64,000 nucleotides of DNA, taken from NCBI RefSeq assembly GCF_036320655.1, contig NZ_CP143258.1, positions 124,001 through 188,000 of the forward strand. The letters run 5' to 3'. Made by a program: the position numbers and the translations under genes. Within the stretch, counting starts at the first letter, position 1. Each line of letters begins with the position of its first letter. The notes below the pieces were generated by a model. The model was not told the DNA's origin. It was given only the letters and a program-made list of their open reading frames with translations, and ran no database searches. Positions 7,436-17,684 of this stretch are shown here, in pieces. Source of the DNA: Porphyromonas pogonae (GTDB lineage: Bacteria; Bacteroidota; Bacteroidia; Bacteroidales; Porphyromonadaceae).

Positions 7436-8842
7436 TTACGAAGCGGACAACATCTCCTCTACACGCTCTATAGTAGCACGGAAAGCATTGTCCTGCTCCA
7501 TACGTGTGGCTACAGAGTTGCAACCGTGTAGTACTGTGGCATGATTGCGCCTACCCAGCATCTCACCTATGGCAACAAGTGAGTGAGAAGTGTGTTTTTT
7601 GGCAAGATACATGACAGCTTGACGAGCGGCCACTACGTCCTGCCTGCGGGTTTTATCTTTCATCTGGTCTATCTCAATATGAAAGACCTTGCTGATTACA
7701 CTTTGGATACCTTCTATGGTGATCTCATGCTTCTCCATAGAAACGGATTGGCTCACAATATCGCGAGTAAAGTCGAGATCAATTTTTCTTTTGGTGATAA
7801 GGGCATAGGTAAGCAAAGAGCTCAGAGTGCCTTCGAGTTCACGTACATTATTTTGTACATTACTAGCTATAAACTCCATGACTTCGTCACCCAAACGAAT
7901 GCCACTCTCCGCCACTTTTTCCTGGAGTATCTTACGCCTGAGGTCGATATCGGGTCGTGCCAGAGAAAGGGTCACTGAGCCTTTGATGCGACTGATAAGC
8001 CTGTCTTCCATACCGCTCAGATCCACAGGTGGCTTGTCGGAGGTGAGTACTATTTGTTTGTTGAGCAAGTACAAATGGTTAAACACTTCAAAAAAGGCCT
8101 GCTGCGTTTTGGTCTTGCCTATCAATCCCTGAATATCATCAATGATCAAGAGATCAATTTGCTGATAGAAATTGATAAAGTCCGTTCTCTCATGAAAACG
8201 GGAAGCAGTCACATATTGAGCTTCGAATTGCTGGCTGGAAACATAGAGTACACGCATTTCCGGATGCTGAGCTTTGACCCTAAGACCTATAGCTTGGCAG
8301 AGATGGGTCTTACCTACACCGCTGGGACCATAAAGAAAGAAAGGGTTGAGGGGCGATTGGCCGGGCTTGGCCGCTACAGCTTCTGCCACAGCTCTGGCTA
8401 CGTGGTTGCAGTCACTCTCATAGAATGTCTCAAAGCTAAGCTTGTCATTGAGGAAAGAATTGAACTCGTTCTTCCGGGCAAGCGGATCATTGAGCACATT
8501 GCCCGAAGCAAGCGGTGCAGGTGCTTTGGATGTGGAGCTGGACGCTACTGTCATGGTAGCATCTTCTCTTTTGGGAGCTTTGCTGTCTACAAGGATGTCA
8601 AAGTAGAGTGAGGCACCGGGACCAATATGTTGAGCCAATACATGGCTGATCTCACGAGGGAAATGCGTTTCCAAATATTCGCCAAAATAGGGAGAAGGGA
8701 CTTCCAATGTCAATTTCTGCTGCTCTATAGAGATCGGGACTATGGGAAGGAACCATGTCTCGAACGCTTTGGATTCAACCAAAGAGCGTAGGGTCTTGAG
8801 GCACTCTTGCCAGAGGCCGTGAACATCGGTGCTGTTAGACAT
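7436..8842 (-). CDS. dnaA: Chromosomal replication initiator DnaA
   Basis: A 468-residue initiator with the full domain order. Domain I (residues 1-85) contains the W-x-x-C-L-x-x-L motif. A variable linker (85-125) is rich in Ala and Ser. The AAA+ domain III has Walker A GPSGVGKT at 172-179 and Walker B LLIIDDIQ at about 231-238, with a sensor/arginine-finger region. Domain IV (about 370-468) carries RRNHATVLHGCNSV, the helix that binds DnaA boxes. It forms the ATP-dependent filament that opens oriC. It is transcribed alone and leftwards, without dnaN beside it, as is common in Bacteroidales. The DNA upstream (8843-9130) has DnaA-box-like sites, consistent with autoregulation or an origin nearby. 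Confidence 0.97.
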   Translation of the reverse strand: MSNSTDVHGLWQECLKTLRSLVESKAFETWFLPIVPISIEQQKLTLEVPSPYFGEYLETHFPREISHVLAQHIGPGASLYFDILVDSKAPKREDATMTVASSSTSKAPAPLASGNVLNDPLARKNEFNSFLNDKLSFETFYESDCNHVARAVAEAVAAKPGQSPLNPFFLYGPSGVGKTHLCQAIGLRVKAQHPEMRVLYVSSQQFEAQYVTASRFHERTDFINFYQQIDLLIIDDIQGLIGKTKTQQAFFEVFNHLYLLNKQIVLTSDKPPVDLSGMEDRLISRIKGSVTLSLARPDIDLRRKILQEKVAESGIRLGDEVMEFIASNVQNNVRELEGTLSSLLTYALITKRKIDLDFTRDIVSQSVSMEKHEITIEGIQSVISKVFHIEIDQMKDKTRRQDVVAARQAVMYLAKKHTSHSLVAIGEMLGRRNHATVLHGCNSVATRMEQDNAFRATIERVEEMLSAS

Positions 8843-9601
8843 AAACTTGAGAACGTATTTTTCGTTAATCTATACTACAAAGATTGTCATTAAGATTGAA
8901 ATAAAAAAGCCTCATTTTCTCTTGTTTTTTTAAAATAAAATGTATTGGTTTTGTTATCAATATGTTACGAAACAAAGTTACCAACACCTAACAGAATAGT
9001 CGTAATAAACTACAAAAGAATCAATTACACCAACAACATCAGCACATATCGAAAGTTATCAACAACGCACCTTTATTTCGTAACAGGCGTTGAGATAAGG
9101 CGTTAGAAATTGGAGTTAGAAAAGTTTTGCATAGCATCGTTATTTACACAAAATATAAATAAGCAGGGCATCGAAAACACAAAACAAAAATAAAATTTTC
9201 TTGTCTCTAATGCCATAAAAGTGACATTACCAATAGGGGGAGTATCAAATTATATAGGCAAGACTTTTGAGCAAGACAATTGTGGGTAAAGTGAAATATT
9301 AGTCGAGAAATCTTCATCTGTAAAATGCATTGACTTTAATATCAATTTCTCTGCAAACATTCCCACCTTAAGCTCAAGAAACCGACGCTAAAGAAAAATT
9401 AAGAGAGACTCCATAAATTCATTTTTAATGTATTGATTTGCGACGCAAAACTCAGATAAGAAATATAAAGGAAGAGCAATGCTGTTTGGCTCTTTAATAT
9501 TACGATTTTTTCTGTCTTAGTGCGAGATAAGAAGTATATAAGCAAGGGGCGGGGAACAATTTTACGCCATTAAGCTGAGGGAGAAAATAATTACAATTAC
9601 A
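8843..9601. other. AT-rich region upstream of dnaA with DnaA-box-like sites
   Basis: About 760 bases without a gene. Sites resembling the DnaA box TTATCCACA lie in one cluster: TTATCAATA at 8954-8962, TTACCAACA at 8978-8986 and TTATCAACA at 9056-9064, in very AT-rich DNA. This could be part of oriC or only the dnaA control region. From 9130 to 9601 I see nothing beyond AT-rich sequence and a weak 6-bp hairpin near 9470. The origin reading is tentative, as many Bacteroidota origins are not next to dnaA. Confidence 0.3.
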
Positions 9602-9608
9602 TAATAAA

Positions 9609-10685
9609 ACGTGAGTTCGATATAAGGGATAATAGGAATAATAGAGTTTACAAGGTGTTGTAAATCAGTGTAATTTCTTATGTGTTTCATTGCAAAAGTG
9701 GTGAATTATTTGTATCTTAGTAGTTGATAATCAATAAGATATAAACAAACAAAACACCACTTTATGAAAAAAAATATAGTTGAAATTTTCTGTCTTACCG
9801 ATGATTTTTCCAAACTTTTCGATACCTTGATTCAGCAAAGAACCCTTTGCGAAGGAAACAAAAAGCGAAGAAATCGCAAGTTTAGGATGTCCGATGCTGA
9901 AATCATGACTATTCTGATTCTTTTCCATCATTCGAGGTATCGCGATTTTAAGTCCTTTTATCTTCAATATATTACGCAACAATGTCATTCGGATTTTCCT
10001 TCGTTGGTCTCTTACAATCGTTTTGTGGAATTACAAAGCAAGGTGGCATTCAAACTAATTTCATTTCTCAATATGTGTTGTCTGGGCGAATGCACCGGTA
10101 TCTCATTCATTGATTCCACACCTTTACGCACCTGCCATATCAAGCGGGCACACGGGCATAAGACCATGAAAGGATGGGCCCAAAAGGGCAAATGCAGTAT
10201 GGGATGGTTCTATGGTTTCAAACTACATATTGTGATTAACGACCGGGGGGAAATCATTCAATATCAAATCACACCGGGGAATACGGATGACCGTGCTCCA
10301 CTTAAAGGCGGAACCTTCACGAAGAAACTATTCGGCAAACTTGTTGCCGACAGAGGATACATCTCACAAAGTCTTTTCGATAAGCTCTTCATTGACGACA
10401 TACACATGATTACGAAGATAAAGAAAAACATGAAAAACACTCTGATGAGCCTGTATGATAGGATATTACTCAGAAAAAGAGCACTTGTGGAAACCGTTAA
10501 TGATCTACTCAAAAACGTTTGTCAAATAGAGCATACACGACATAGAAGCGTCAATAATTTCGCCATTAATTTGATTGCCGGCATAATTGCCTACAATCTG
10601 CTACCCAAAAAGCCGGAATTAAACCTAGAAATCATACACAATCCATCAACCCACTTAGTACACCACGCTTAGACCGAACTCACGT
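9609..10685 (+). mobile_element. IS982-family insertion sequence, complete
   Basis: A 1077-bp element. The left end, ACGTGAGTTCGATATAAG at 9609-9626, matches the inverted right end at 10668-10685 in 16 of 18 positions. A 7-bp direct repeat TAATAAA flanks it at 9602-9608 and 10686-10692, which fits IS982 target duplications. It encodes one intact transposase whose stop codon lies in the right terminal repeat. Length and ends are normal for the family. It landed in non-coding DNA about 770 bases upstream of dnaA and breaks no recognisable gene. Confidence 0.9.
9764..10672 (+). CDS. IS982-family DDE transposase
   Basis: A 302-residue transposase of the DUF4372/DDE_Tnp type found in IS982 elements. 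Recognisable blocks are FKSFYLQYI, FPSLVSYNRFVELQ, the first catalytic Asp in GISFIDSTPLRTCH, the second in VADRGYIS, and the Glu in RALVETVNDLLKN. GWFYGFKLHIVIND precedes the second Asp. The reading frame is uninterrupted and the flanking terminal repeats are intact, so the element may still be active. Porphyromonas gingivalis carries related IS982-family elements such as IS195, in keeping with the suggested host. Confidence 0.95.
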   Translation: MKKNIVEIFCLTDDFSKLFDTLIQQRTLCEGNKKRRNRKFRMSDAEIMTILILFHHSRYRDFKSFYLQYITQQCHSDFPSLVSYNRFVELQSKVAFKLISFLNMCCLGECTGISFIDSTPLRTCHIKRAHGHKTMKGWAQKGKCSMGWFYGFKLHIVINDRGEIIQYQITPGNTDDRAPLKGGTFTKKLFGKLVADRGYISQSLFDKLFIDDIHMITKIKKNMKNTLMSLYDRILLRKRALVETVNDLLKNVCQIEHTRHRSVNNFAINLIAGIIAYNLLPKKPELNLEIIHNPSTHLVHHA

Positions 10686-10692
10686 TAATAAA

Positions 10693-10969
10693 CAATAATG
10701 AAAAAGCTATTAGTAGCACCTCCACACAATTGGGCTACAACTTCCTGGTTATGGGAGTGGCTTATTGCTTTTGACCAAATGCTCAAATTCACAAAAATTG
10801 CTCTCAAGATGATGTAAGTCGTGGGACAAACACGACGGCTAAAATCATATAAACTAACCATGGCAACCCCGTGTAAGAGGGAGCGTTGGATGATACAATA
10901 AAAAATGGAAGCCCACTCAGAGCTTCCATTTTTTGTGTATTTACTATAGTGACTATACCCATGGTATGT
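10693..10969. other. Short non-coding stretch after the IS element
   Basis: It holds a 39-codon ATG frame (10698-10817) with no recognisable family, rich in Trp near its middle. I do not call it a gene, but it is followed by a clean terminator hairpin at 10900-10934. It could be a small transcript or the remnant of a unit whose promoter was separated by the IS insertion. Confidence 0.3.
10900..10934. terminator. Bidirectional terminator hairpin
   Basis: AAAAAATGGAAGC pairs with GCTTCCATTTTTT around a short loop, giving T-runs in both directions. It isolates the sialidase promoter from anything upstream, including read-through from the IS element. Confidence 0.7.
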
Positions 10970-11002
10970 TTTGGCTTTAGTTGGATAAAATACCTATCTT
11001 TG
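10970..11002 (+). promoter_or_regulatory. Promoter of the sialidase gene
   Basis: TTTG at 10970-10973, 21 bases, then TATCTTTG at 10995-11002 fit the Bacteroidota housekeeping consensus. Transcription would start near 11010, leaving a leader of about 170 bases before the ATG at 11181. No riboswitch-like structure was recognised in the leader. Confidence 0.65.
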
Positions 11003-11180
11003 TAAATATTGGAAAGTAAATTATTTAATATAAATAGAAGTTAACATCCTTTAACGGCCTTTTATAACTTCATCCTTATTTTTACTTCCACCCTTTCTTT
11101 TGTACAGGTTGTCTATTATTTCAAAATAAGAAAATAACCTATTACTACGTTATTGAAAAAAGAAATCAAACAACAATAAA

Positions 11181-12845
11181 ATGACTTACTTAGGTAGAGC
11201 TTTTAAAACACTTTTATTTTCTACGTTATGTATATCGGCCACTATGGTGGCGGGTGCACAGACACGTTCGACAGCGAAGCCCGTTCCCAACAAAACAAAT
11301 CTTGACAGCATTGCTTCGCATGCCACTAATGCAAGCCTTATCGGTAGAGGATCTAATCAGCCCATCAGTGTGTACATCCCCTATTTCGACAAAGCCGATA
11401 AAGCTGGAGGCATCAAAGAATTTACATTCGATCTCACAGGATCCACAGACCCCAAAGACATTGTATCGGCAAGGCTTTATCTCTCTGACATCAACGACAG
11501 ATACAGCCCTACTCATCCTTTGCAACTGATAGGTGAAGGTGCTCCCGAAGGAGATAAGCTGGCTATCAAAGGCAATAAAGGGCCTATAAGATGGACCCCT
11601 AATAAGTGCGTGTGGCTGGTGTATACGATTGCCGACAATGCCAAAGAAGGTAATATAGTACAAACAAAACCGGTGAAACTGCAAATGGACAATTGTGATT
11701 CATTTGATTTTGTCTCCACACCGCCCACAAGCTATGAAATAGTTTTGCAAAGAACCCTATTGTGGTCACCGGGAGACAAAGGTGCAGCAAGTTATAGAAT
11801 ACCGGGCATTGTGACGTGTGCCGATGGCTCTTTGGTTGTAAGCGCAGACCGTCGCAAAAACAACTCTGCGGATCTGCCCAATGACATTGACGTAGAAGTA
11901 AAGCGGAGTTTTGATGGTGGCAAAACATGGTCACAACCGATTACGGTAGCCAAAGGCTCACCTTCTTACGGATATGGGGATGCGGCTATAGCTGTAAATG
12001 GTAATACAATCACCATGATGTTTATCGGAGGAAAAACAGGGCTATGGGGGTCAACACCGGAAAACAGACTCAATATATATGTTTCGCAGAGTTTCAACAG
12101 CGGGCGTTCATGGTCGGCTCCCAGAAAGATAAGCGATCCTTTGTACAAAAAAGGCAAATGGCCGGGAGGATTTATAGGTTCGGGAAGAGGCATTGTGACC
12201 TCCAAAGGTGTGATCATATTTGTGGGTGCTTTCCGCACATCTGCCGAATGGGGCGGTAAAATGGCTAATGTACTCGTTTACTCTGAAGATGGGGGTAAGA
12301 CATGGAAGACTTCTAACCCGTTACGATTCAACGGAGACGAGTCCAAAGTGGTAGAACTTGCTGATGGCAGACTACTAGTATCGAGTCGCAACAGGGATAA
12401 AAACCCCAATAACCGTAGCTATGCTATTACATCAAACTTAGGGATGACATGGACACAACTGGCTCAATGGCCTGAGATAAACGGTAATAATTGCAACGCC
12501 TCTATTCTACGATATTCATTGATCAAGGAAGGAGCAAAAAAAGATCGTCTACTGCACACCCTGCCTGCTAATGAAGAAAGAACTAATCTAACTTTGTTCC
12601 TTAGTACGGATGAAGGTAAAACTTGGCCTGTAAAGAAAGTAATCTGCAAAGGGGAAGCTGCGTACAGTGAACTCACTGTAATGCCTGACGGAACTATCGG
12701 GATTATCTCTGAAGAAGATGATCATCCCGCATATGATATTTACTTCACACGAGTATCGCTGGAGTGGCTTACAAATGGTAAAGACACTACTGACAAACCC
12801 TCTGCAAATATGCTCAAAGGAGTGCCCTTCCCCAAAAGAAGATAA
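11181..12845 (+). CDS. Secreted sialidase (GH33)
   Basis: A 554-residue exo-alpha-sialidase. It has a signal peptide (about 1-26), an N-terminal beta-sandwich domain (about 55-185) like the carbohydrate-binding domain of Porphyromonas and Bacteroides sialidases, and a six-bladed beta-propeller (about 190-535). The propeller shows the arginine-triad YRIP motif at 205-208 and at least four Asp boxes: SFDGGKTW (243), SFNSGRSW (304), SEDGGKTW (368) and STDEGKTW (about 477). SELTVMPDG near 505 supplies the catalytic Glu. It removes terminal sialic acid from host glycans, giving nutrients and exposing mucin for other hydrolases. There is no type IX C-terminal sorting domain at the end (KGVPFPKRR), so it is probably periplasmic or exported another way. 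It is monocistronic, with its own promoter and terminator. Confidence 0.95.
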   Translation: MTYLGRAFKTLLFSTLCISATMVAGAQTRSTAKPVPNKTNLDSIASHATNASLIGRGSNQPISVYIPYFDKADKAGGIKEFTFDLTGSTDPKDIVSARLYLSDINDRYSPTHPLQLIGEGAPEGDKLAIKGNKGPIRWTPNKCVWLVYTIADNAKEGNIVQTKPVKLQMDNCDSFDFVSTPPTSYEIVLQRTLLWSPGDKGAASYRIPGIVTCADGSLVVSADRRKNNSADLPNDIDVEVKRSFDGGKTWSQPITVAKGSPSYGYGDAAIAVNGNTITMMFIGGKTGLWGSTPENRLNIYVSQSFNSGRSWSAPRKISDPLYKKGKWPGGFIGSGRGIVTSKGVIIFVGAFRTSAEWGGKMANVLVYSEDGGKTWKTSNPLRFNGDESKVVELADGRLLVSSRNRDKNPNNRSYAITSNLGMTWTQLAQWPEINGNNCNASILRYSLIKEGAKKDRLLHTLPANEERTNLTLFLSTDEGKTWPVKKVICKGEAAYSELTVMPDGTIGIISEEDDHPAYDIYFTRVSLEWLTNGKDTTDKPSANMLKGVPFPKRR

Positions 12846-12859
12846 CAAAATATCAAATA

Positions 12860-12900
12860 AAAAATAACCCTCTGCAGCTTCCTGCAGAGGGTTATTTTTT
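12860..12900. terminator. Bidirectional terminator between sialidase and groEL
   Basis: AATAACCCTCTGCAG and CTGCAGAGGGTTATT form a near-perfect stem with a 4-base loop and A/T-runs on both sides. It serves both convergent genes. Confidence 0.9.
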
Positions 12901-12950
12901 ATATAGAGCATTAGTTTACAACAATGCTCTCCTATTTATTCTTTTATAGA

Positions 12951-14606
<1,656 letters not shown>

Positions 14607-14686
14607 TCAATATGCTGATAATCCACATTCATGTCCTATGCGGAATATGGCATTATCGTTAAAAATTTAAGATAAGATAGATGTAA

Positions 14687-14956
14687 TTAAATAATAGCGA
14701 GGATATCGCTTTGGCGCATGATGAGATATTTCTCACCATCCAATTCCAGTTCGGTACCTGCATATTTACCATATAGTACCTCATCACCGGGTTTTACTAC
14801 CATTTCTTCGTCTTTAGTACCGTTGCCAATAGCCAATACTTCGCCTTTGAGAGGTTTTTCTTTTGCTGAGTCCGGAATAATGATACCGCTGATAGTTTTC
14901 TCTTCAGCCGGAGCCGGCTTTACGAGCACACGGTCTGCCAATGGTTTAATGTTCAT
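14687..14956 (-). CDS. groS: Co-chaperonin GroES
   Basis: An 89-residue 10-kDa co-chaperonin: [21 protein letters not shown] at the start, the mobile loop [24 protein letters not shown] and the roof/core [33 protein letters not shown]. It caps GroEL. The start at 14956 is the conserved family start; an in-frame extension to 15037 adds 27 residues unlike any GroES and is rejected. First gene of the groES-groEL operon. Confidence 0.97.
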   Translation of the reverse strand: MNIKPLADRVLVKPAPAEEKTISGIIIPDSAKEKPLKGEVLAIGNGTKDEEMVVKPGDEVLYGKYAGTELELDGEKYLIMRQSDILAII

Positions 14957-15058
14957 AATCTTATTTTTGTTAGTTATTAAATTAATATTTAACATTAAAA
15001 ATGCTTCTATTCTCTTTAGATACAACGTGTGTGCCAAAGTGATGCAAGTGACAAGATG

Positions 15059-16138
15059 TCACTGCAACACAAAATCCGCTATTACAGGTAAGTGATCGCT
15101 ATACCCTCCTTGGTAATAAGTCCCCAAATAGGTGCGGTAGGGTTGCATCTGCCCCACATTATCTGCGGGCTTTACCAGTCGCGGTATATATACTGTACGT
15201 GCAGTACCTCTCTTATATACAAGAGGAGCATCTTTGAGGATGAGTGACTGTGATATAATGATTTGATCCAGCTGTGTCCAACGGCCTTTGTAAACATAGC
15301 TGCCGGGAGGGTTCAATGATGCATGCTTACCGAAGAGATTGTAAAGCTGAGGAGGGAACTCTATATCACTTGCCTCTCGATGTGGCAATAGCAAACCTGC
15401 TCTTAGCTCCAGTGTAGTAGCAGCTTCTTCCGGCTCACCGTTGAAGTCTCCCATAATGATTACTCGGACACTACGATCCACTCCTGCCAAGCTGTCACAC
15501 TTCTCTCTGATCAGCCCTGTAGCATCACGTCTGAAGAATGACGTTTTTCGGGCTCCTTCGCGACGAGACGGCAAATGACAAACCATAGCATGAAGAGTGG
15601 CTCCATTCTCCAATTGTCCCTGAACATGCAATACATTTCTCGATACTTTGTCCGGAGAATCCGAAAATTCCACTTGGTACTCATAGCTTGTGATCAGTTT
15701 GAATTTGTCCGGGAGATAAAGTAAAGCCACATCTACACCACGTCTATCAGGACTATGTGTCATGATGTACTTATACCCCACACGTCCCAGAGGGGTATAG
15801 GAGAGAAGAGCCTGCAGAGCTTCGTCATTTTCAACCTCCACAAGTCCCACCAATGCAGGCCAACCCCACTGCCCCACACTCGAGATCACCTCTGCTATAG
15901 CATGAAGCTTACGCCTATACTTACTCTCTGTCCAGTGCATAGAGCCCTCAGGGGTAAAGTCAGTATCATCTTTACCTTCGTCATGGGCACAGTCAAACAA
16001 GTTTTCCACATTGTAGCTCATTACTCTGAAAACACTATAGTCTTTTCCCTGAGCCAAAGCTGTACGACTATCAACAAAAGCAGCACTCATAAATATGATA
16101 AGCAATATGATTTTTTCTATGTAAGATATTATTTTCAT
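15059..16138 (-). CDS. Exported endonuclease/exonuclease/phosphatase-family protein
   Basis: A 359-residue protein with an N-terminal signal sequence (about 1-30) and an endonuclease/exonuclease/phosphatase fold. Family motifs visible are RVMSYNVENLFD near the start (metal-binding Asn), LVGLVEVEND (catalytic Glu), VCHLPSRREG, IIMGDFNGEPEE (Asp-Asn pair) and GYSDHLPVIADF (Ser-Asp-His). All catalytic residues appear to be present. Substrates in the family range from DNA to phospholipids, so the target is open; a secreted nuclease or phosphodiesterase is most likely. ATG at 16138 is chosen over a TTG three codons upstream. It follows the small zinc-ribbon gene by 29 bases. Confidence 0.87.
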   Translation of the reverse strand: MKIISYIEKIILLIIFMSAAFVDSRTALAQGKDYSVFRVMSYNVENLFDCAHDEGKDDTDFTPEGSMHWTESKYRRKLHAIAEVISSVGQWGWPALVGLVEVENDEALQALLSYTPLGRVGYKYIMTHSPDRRGVDVALLYLPDKFKLITSYEYQVEFSDSPDKVSRNVLHVQGQLENGATLHAMVCHLPSRREGARKTSFFRRDATGLIREKCDSLAGVDRSVRVIIMGDFNGEPEEAATTLELRAGLLLPHREASDIEFPPQLYNLFGKHASLNPPGSYVYKGRWTQLDQIIISQSLILKDAPLVYKRGTARTVYIPRLVKPADNVGQMQPYRTYLGTYYQGGYSDHLPVIADFVLQ

Positions 16139-16167
16139 GGAAGTCAACGGTGGGTAATATCGGTCTA

Positions 16168-16332
16168 TTATATATCTTCAGCTACTTTGTTATCTTCCAC
16201 CGGGTGCAAGACACCTCGGGAATAGCAGTAGATGCAATAGCGATTGTCTACTTCCCCATGGGCATCCGTGCCATACAAAGCAGGATTTTCCATCATAATA
16301 CCGCATAGCGAGCAATAAGGACACAAAGGCAT
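16168..16332 (-). CDS. Small zinc-ribbon protein
   Basis: A 54-residue protein beginning MPLCPYCSLCGIMM, with two Cys pairs. The second is in DNRYCIYCYSRG, preceded by LYGTDAHG. This matches the putative zinc-ribbon family (Zn_ribbon_2 type), in which C-x2-C-G-M-P-M and Y-C-x-Y-C-Y-x-x-G bind one zinc ion. Function unknown; these proteins are often annotated only as zinc ribbon. An upstream in-frame ATG at 16377 would add 15 residues. The shorter start was chosen because relatives begin a few residues before the first Cys. It sits upstream of the exported nuclease/phosphatase gene. Confidence 0.7.
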   Translation of the reverse strand: MPLCPYCSLCGIMMENPALYGTDAHGEVDNRYCIYCYSRGVLHPVEDNKVAEDI

Positions 16333-16484
16333 AATAAACTTAGTTTGGACATTGTATATATCACAAATATAATTCATATTATTCTATGATAAATTCTTCC
16401 TCTCTCTATTTTATTAATAGAATAAGGCTGTAAACCTCGCTGAAACGGTTTATTTTTGTTACAAACAATAACTCCACTTTGAGC

Positions 16485-17036
16485 ATGACTGAAAAAGAAA
16501 AAAAAGCGCAAGGCCAATGGTATCACCCCATGGACAAAGAAGTATTTGCCGAGATCATGCATGCAAAAAAATTATTACACGACTTCAATAGCCTTGCTCC
16601 CGACCAATACGATTATGTTCATGAAATTCTCGTATCATTGCTGGGAGGCATAGGCGAAGGCTCCAATATACTCTCTCCTTTTATCTGTGATTACGGATAC
16701 AATATAAGACTGGGGCAACGTGTTTTTATCAATCACAATGCTATCTTTTTGGACTCTGCACCCATTATTATCGGCGATGATGTGCTTATAGCCCCGGGAG
16801 TGCACCTCTATACTGTGGGACATCCGCTTGATGCTGATCTTAGAAAATCAGGAGTAGAGCGAGGCAGACCCATTATCATCGGCAACAATGTATGGATAGG
16901 AGGCAATGTCACGGTAGTGCCGGGGATTACTATAGGAGACAACGCTGTGATAGGGGCAGGCAGTGTGGTTACAAAGGATGTACCGGGCAATACCCTTTGG
17001 GCAGGTAATCCGGCAAAAAAGATACGAGATATATAA
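16485..17036 (+). CDS. Maltose O-acetyltransferase-like hexapeptide acetyltransferase
   Basis: A 183-residue protein of the LacA/Maa family. The N-terminal helical maltose-acetyltransferase domain has WYHPMDKEVFAEIMHAKKLLHDFN. A left-handed beta-helix of hexapeptide repeats follows, with the signature FCDYGYNIRLG-like stretch ICDYGYNIRLGQRVFINHN, the catalytic-His region YTVGHPLDADLRKSG and the repeats VWIGGNVTVVPGITIGDNAVIGAGSVVTKDVPGNTLWAGNPAK. It transfers acetyl from acetyl-CoA to a sugar hydroxyl; the acceptor is unknown. ATG at 16485 is preferred to a TTG two codons earlier. It is a single gene facing away from the zinc-ribbon gene. Confidence 0.9.
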   Translation: MTEKEKKAQGQWYHPMDKEVFAEIMHAKKLLHDFNSLAPDQYDYVHEILVSLLGGIGEGSNILSPFICDYGYNIRLGQRVFINHNAIFLDSAPIIIGDDVLIAPGVHLYTVGHPLDADLRKSGVERGRPIIIGNNVWIGGNVTVVPGITIGDNAVIGAGSVVTKDVPGNTLWAGNPAKKIRDI

Positions 17037-17132
17037 GTCTTCATCTGTATATCTTGGTTCTAAACATCGGGTTATAATCATCCCGATTTATACACTTATT
17101 GATAAAATTTATTGTAAAAAAGCATTCTAAAC
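17037..17132. other. Start of the 650-base gap before the lipoprotein at 17685
   Basis: Together with 17210-17684 this gap contains no gene I can support. A minus-strand frame of 89 codons (17041-17310) has no family resemblance. The gap holds the promoter at 17133-17163 and the palindrome at 17194-17209. A small stem, TTCCGA/TCGGAA, lies at about 17621-17642 just before the gene. Confidence 0.35.
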
Positions 17133-17163
17133 TTGTATAATCAGAATTCTTATCATACTTTTG
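17133..17163 (+). promoter_or_regulatory. Promoter reading toward the candidate toxin gene
   Basis: TTG at 17133-17135, 20 bases, then TACTTTTG at 17156-17163. The transcript would start near 17170 and carry a leader of about 510 bases before the ATG at 17685. The leader is unusually long and includes a perfect palindrome 25 bases in. Confidence 0.5.
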
Positions 17164-17193
17164 TGCACAGAATGATTGTTTTTGTGCAATCCG

Positions 17194-17209
17194 TTTAATG
17201 CGCATTAAA
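17194..17209. promoter_or_regulatory. 16-bp perfect palindrome, possible operator
   Basis: TTTAATGCGCATTAAA is a perfect palindrome just downstream of the predicted start of transcription of the 17685-19373 gene. A dimeric repressor bound here would block elongation. It has no long loop and no T-run, so it is not a terminator. Confidence 0.4.
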
Positions 17210-17684
17210 TGAATAACAATTAAAATTATTCTTTTTTCAGACTCTTCTGATACGGAGATTACGTGTTTTGGCAATAGAGTAATCTTTGTGATTGAAAGGA
17301 TTTCCCCCAAAAAGGCGATACACCCTTTGGATTAAAGACAGAGTTTTGATTTAATCAAGGTTGCTCTACGAGAGCACGGACATACTTATTTATCGATTGA
17401 GAAAAAATCCCAACCATTGTCAGTTATGTCCACCTTTATTACCCTCTTGATATATCATCTATAGAGAGATGATGTTTGTTTTAGCTTCGTTTCTATGAAT
17501 TTGTAGCTCTAATTCATTCATTGAAAAGCAAGAAACTTTTCAATGTGAGGATCAACCATTAATCAAAACCTACAATATTCCATTAAAACATTACAGCTAC
17601 AAGCTATAATTTTTAATGACTTCCGATGATGCAAATTCGGAATCGAAGCAAATTATTGTTATTCGTTTAAATTTTTGTTGAATT

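Noticed and set aside
14957-15037. 27-residue N-terminal extension of GroES
   Set aside because: All GroES proteins start at the conserved MNIKPL stretch; the extension has no counterpart.
17041-17310. 89-codon minus-strand frame facing the acetyltransferase gene
   Set aside because: No recognisable features, and it overlaps the promoter and palindrome of the 17685 gene.
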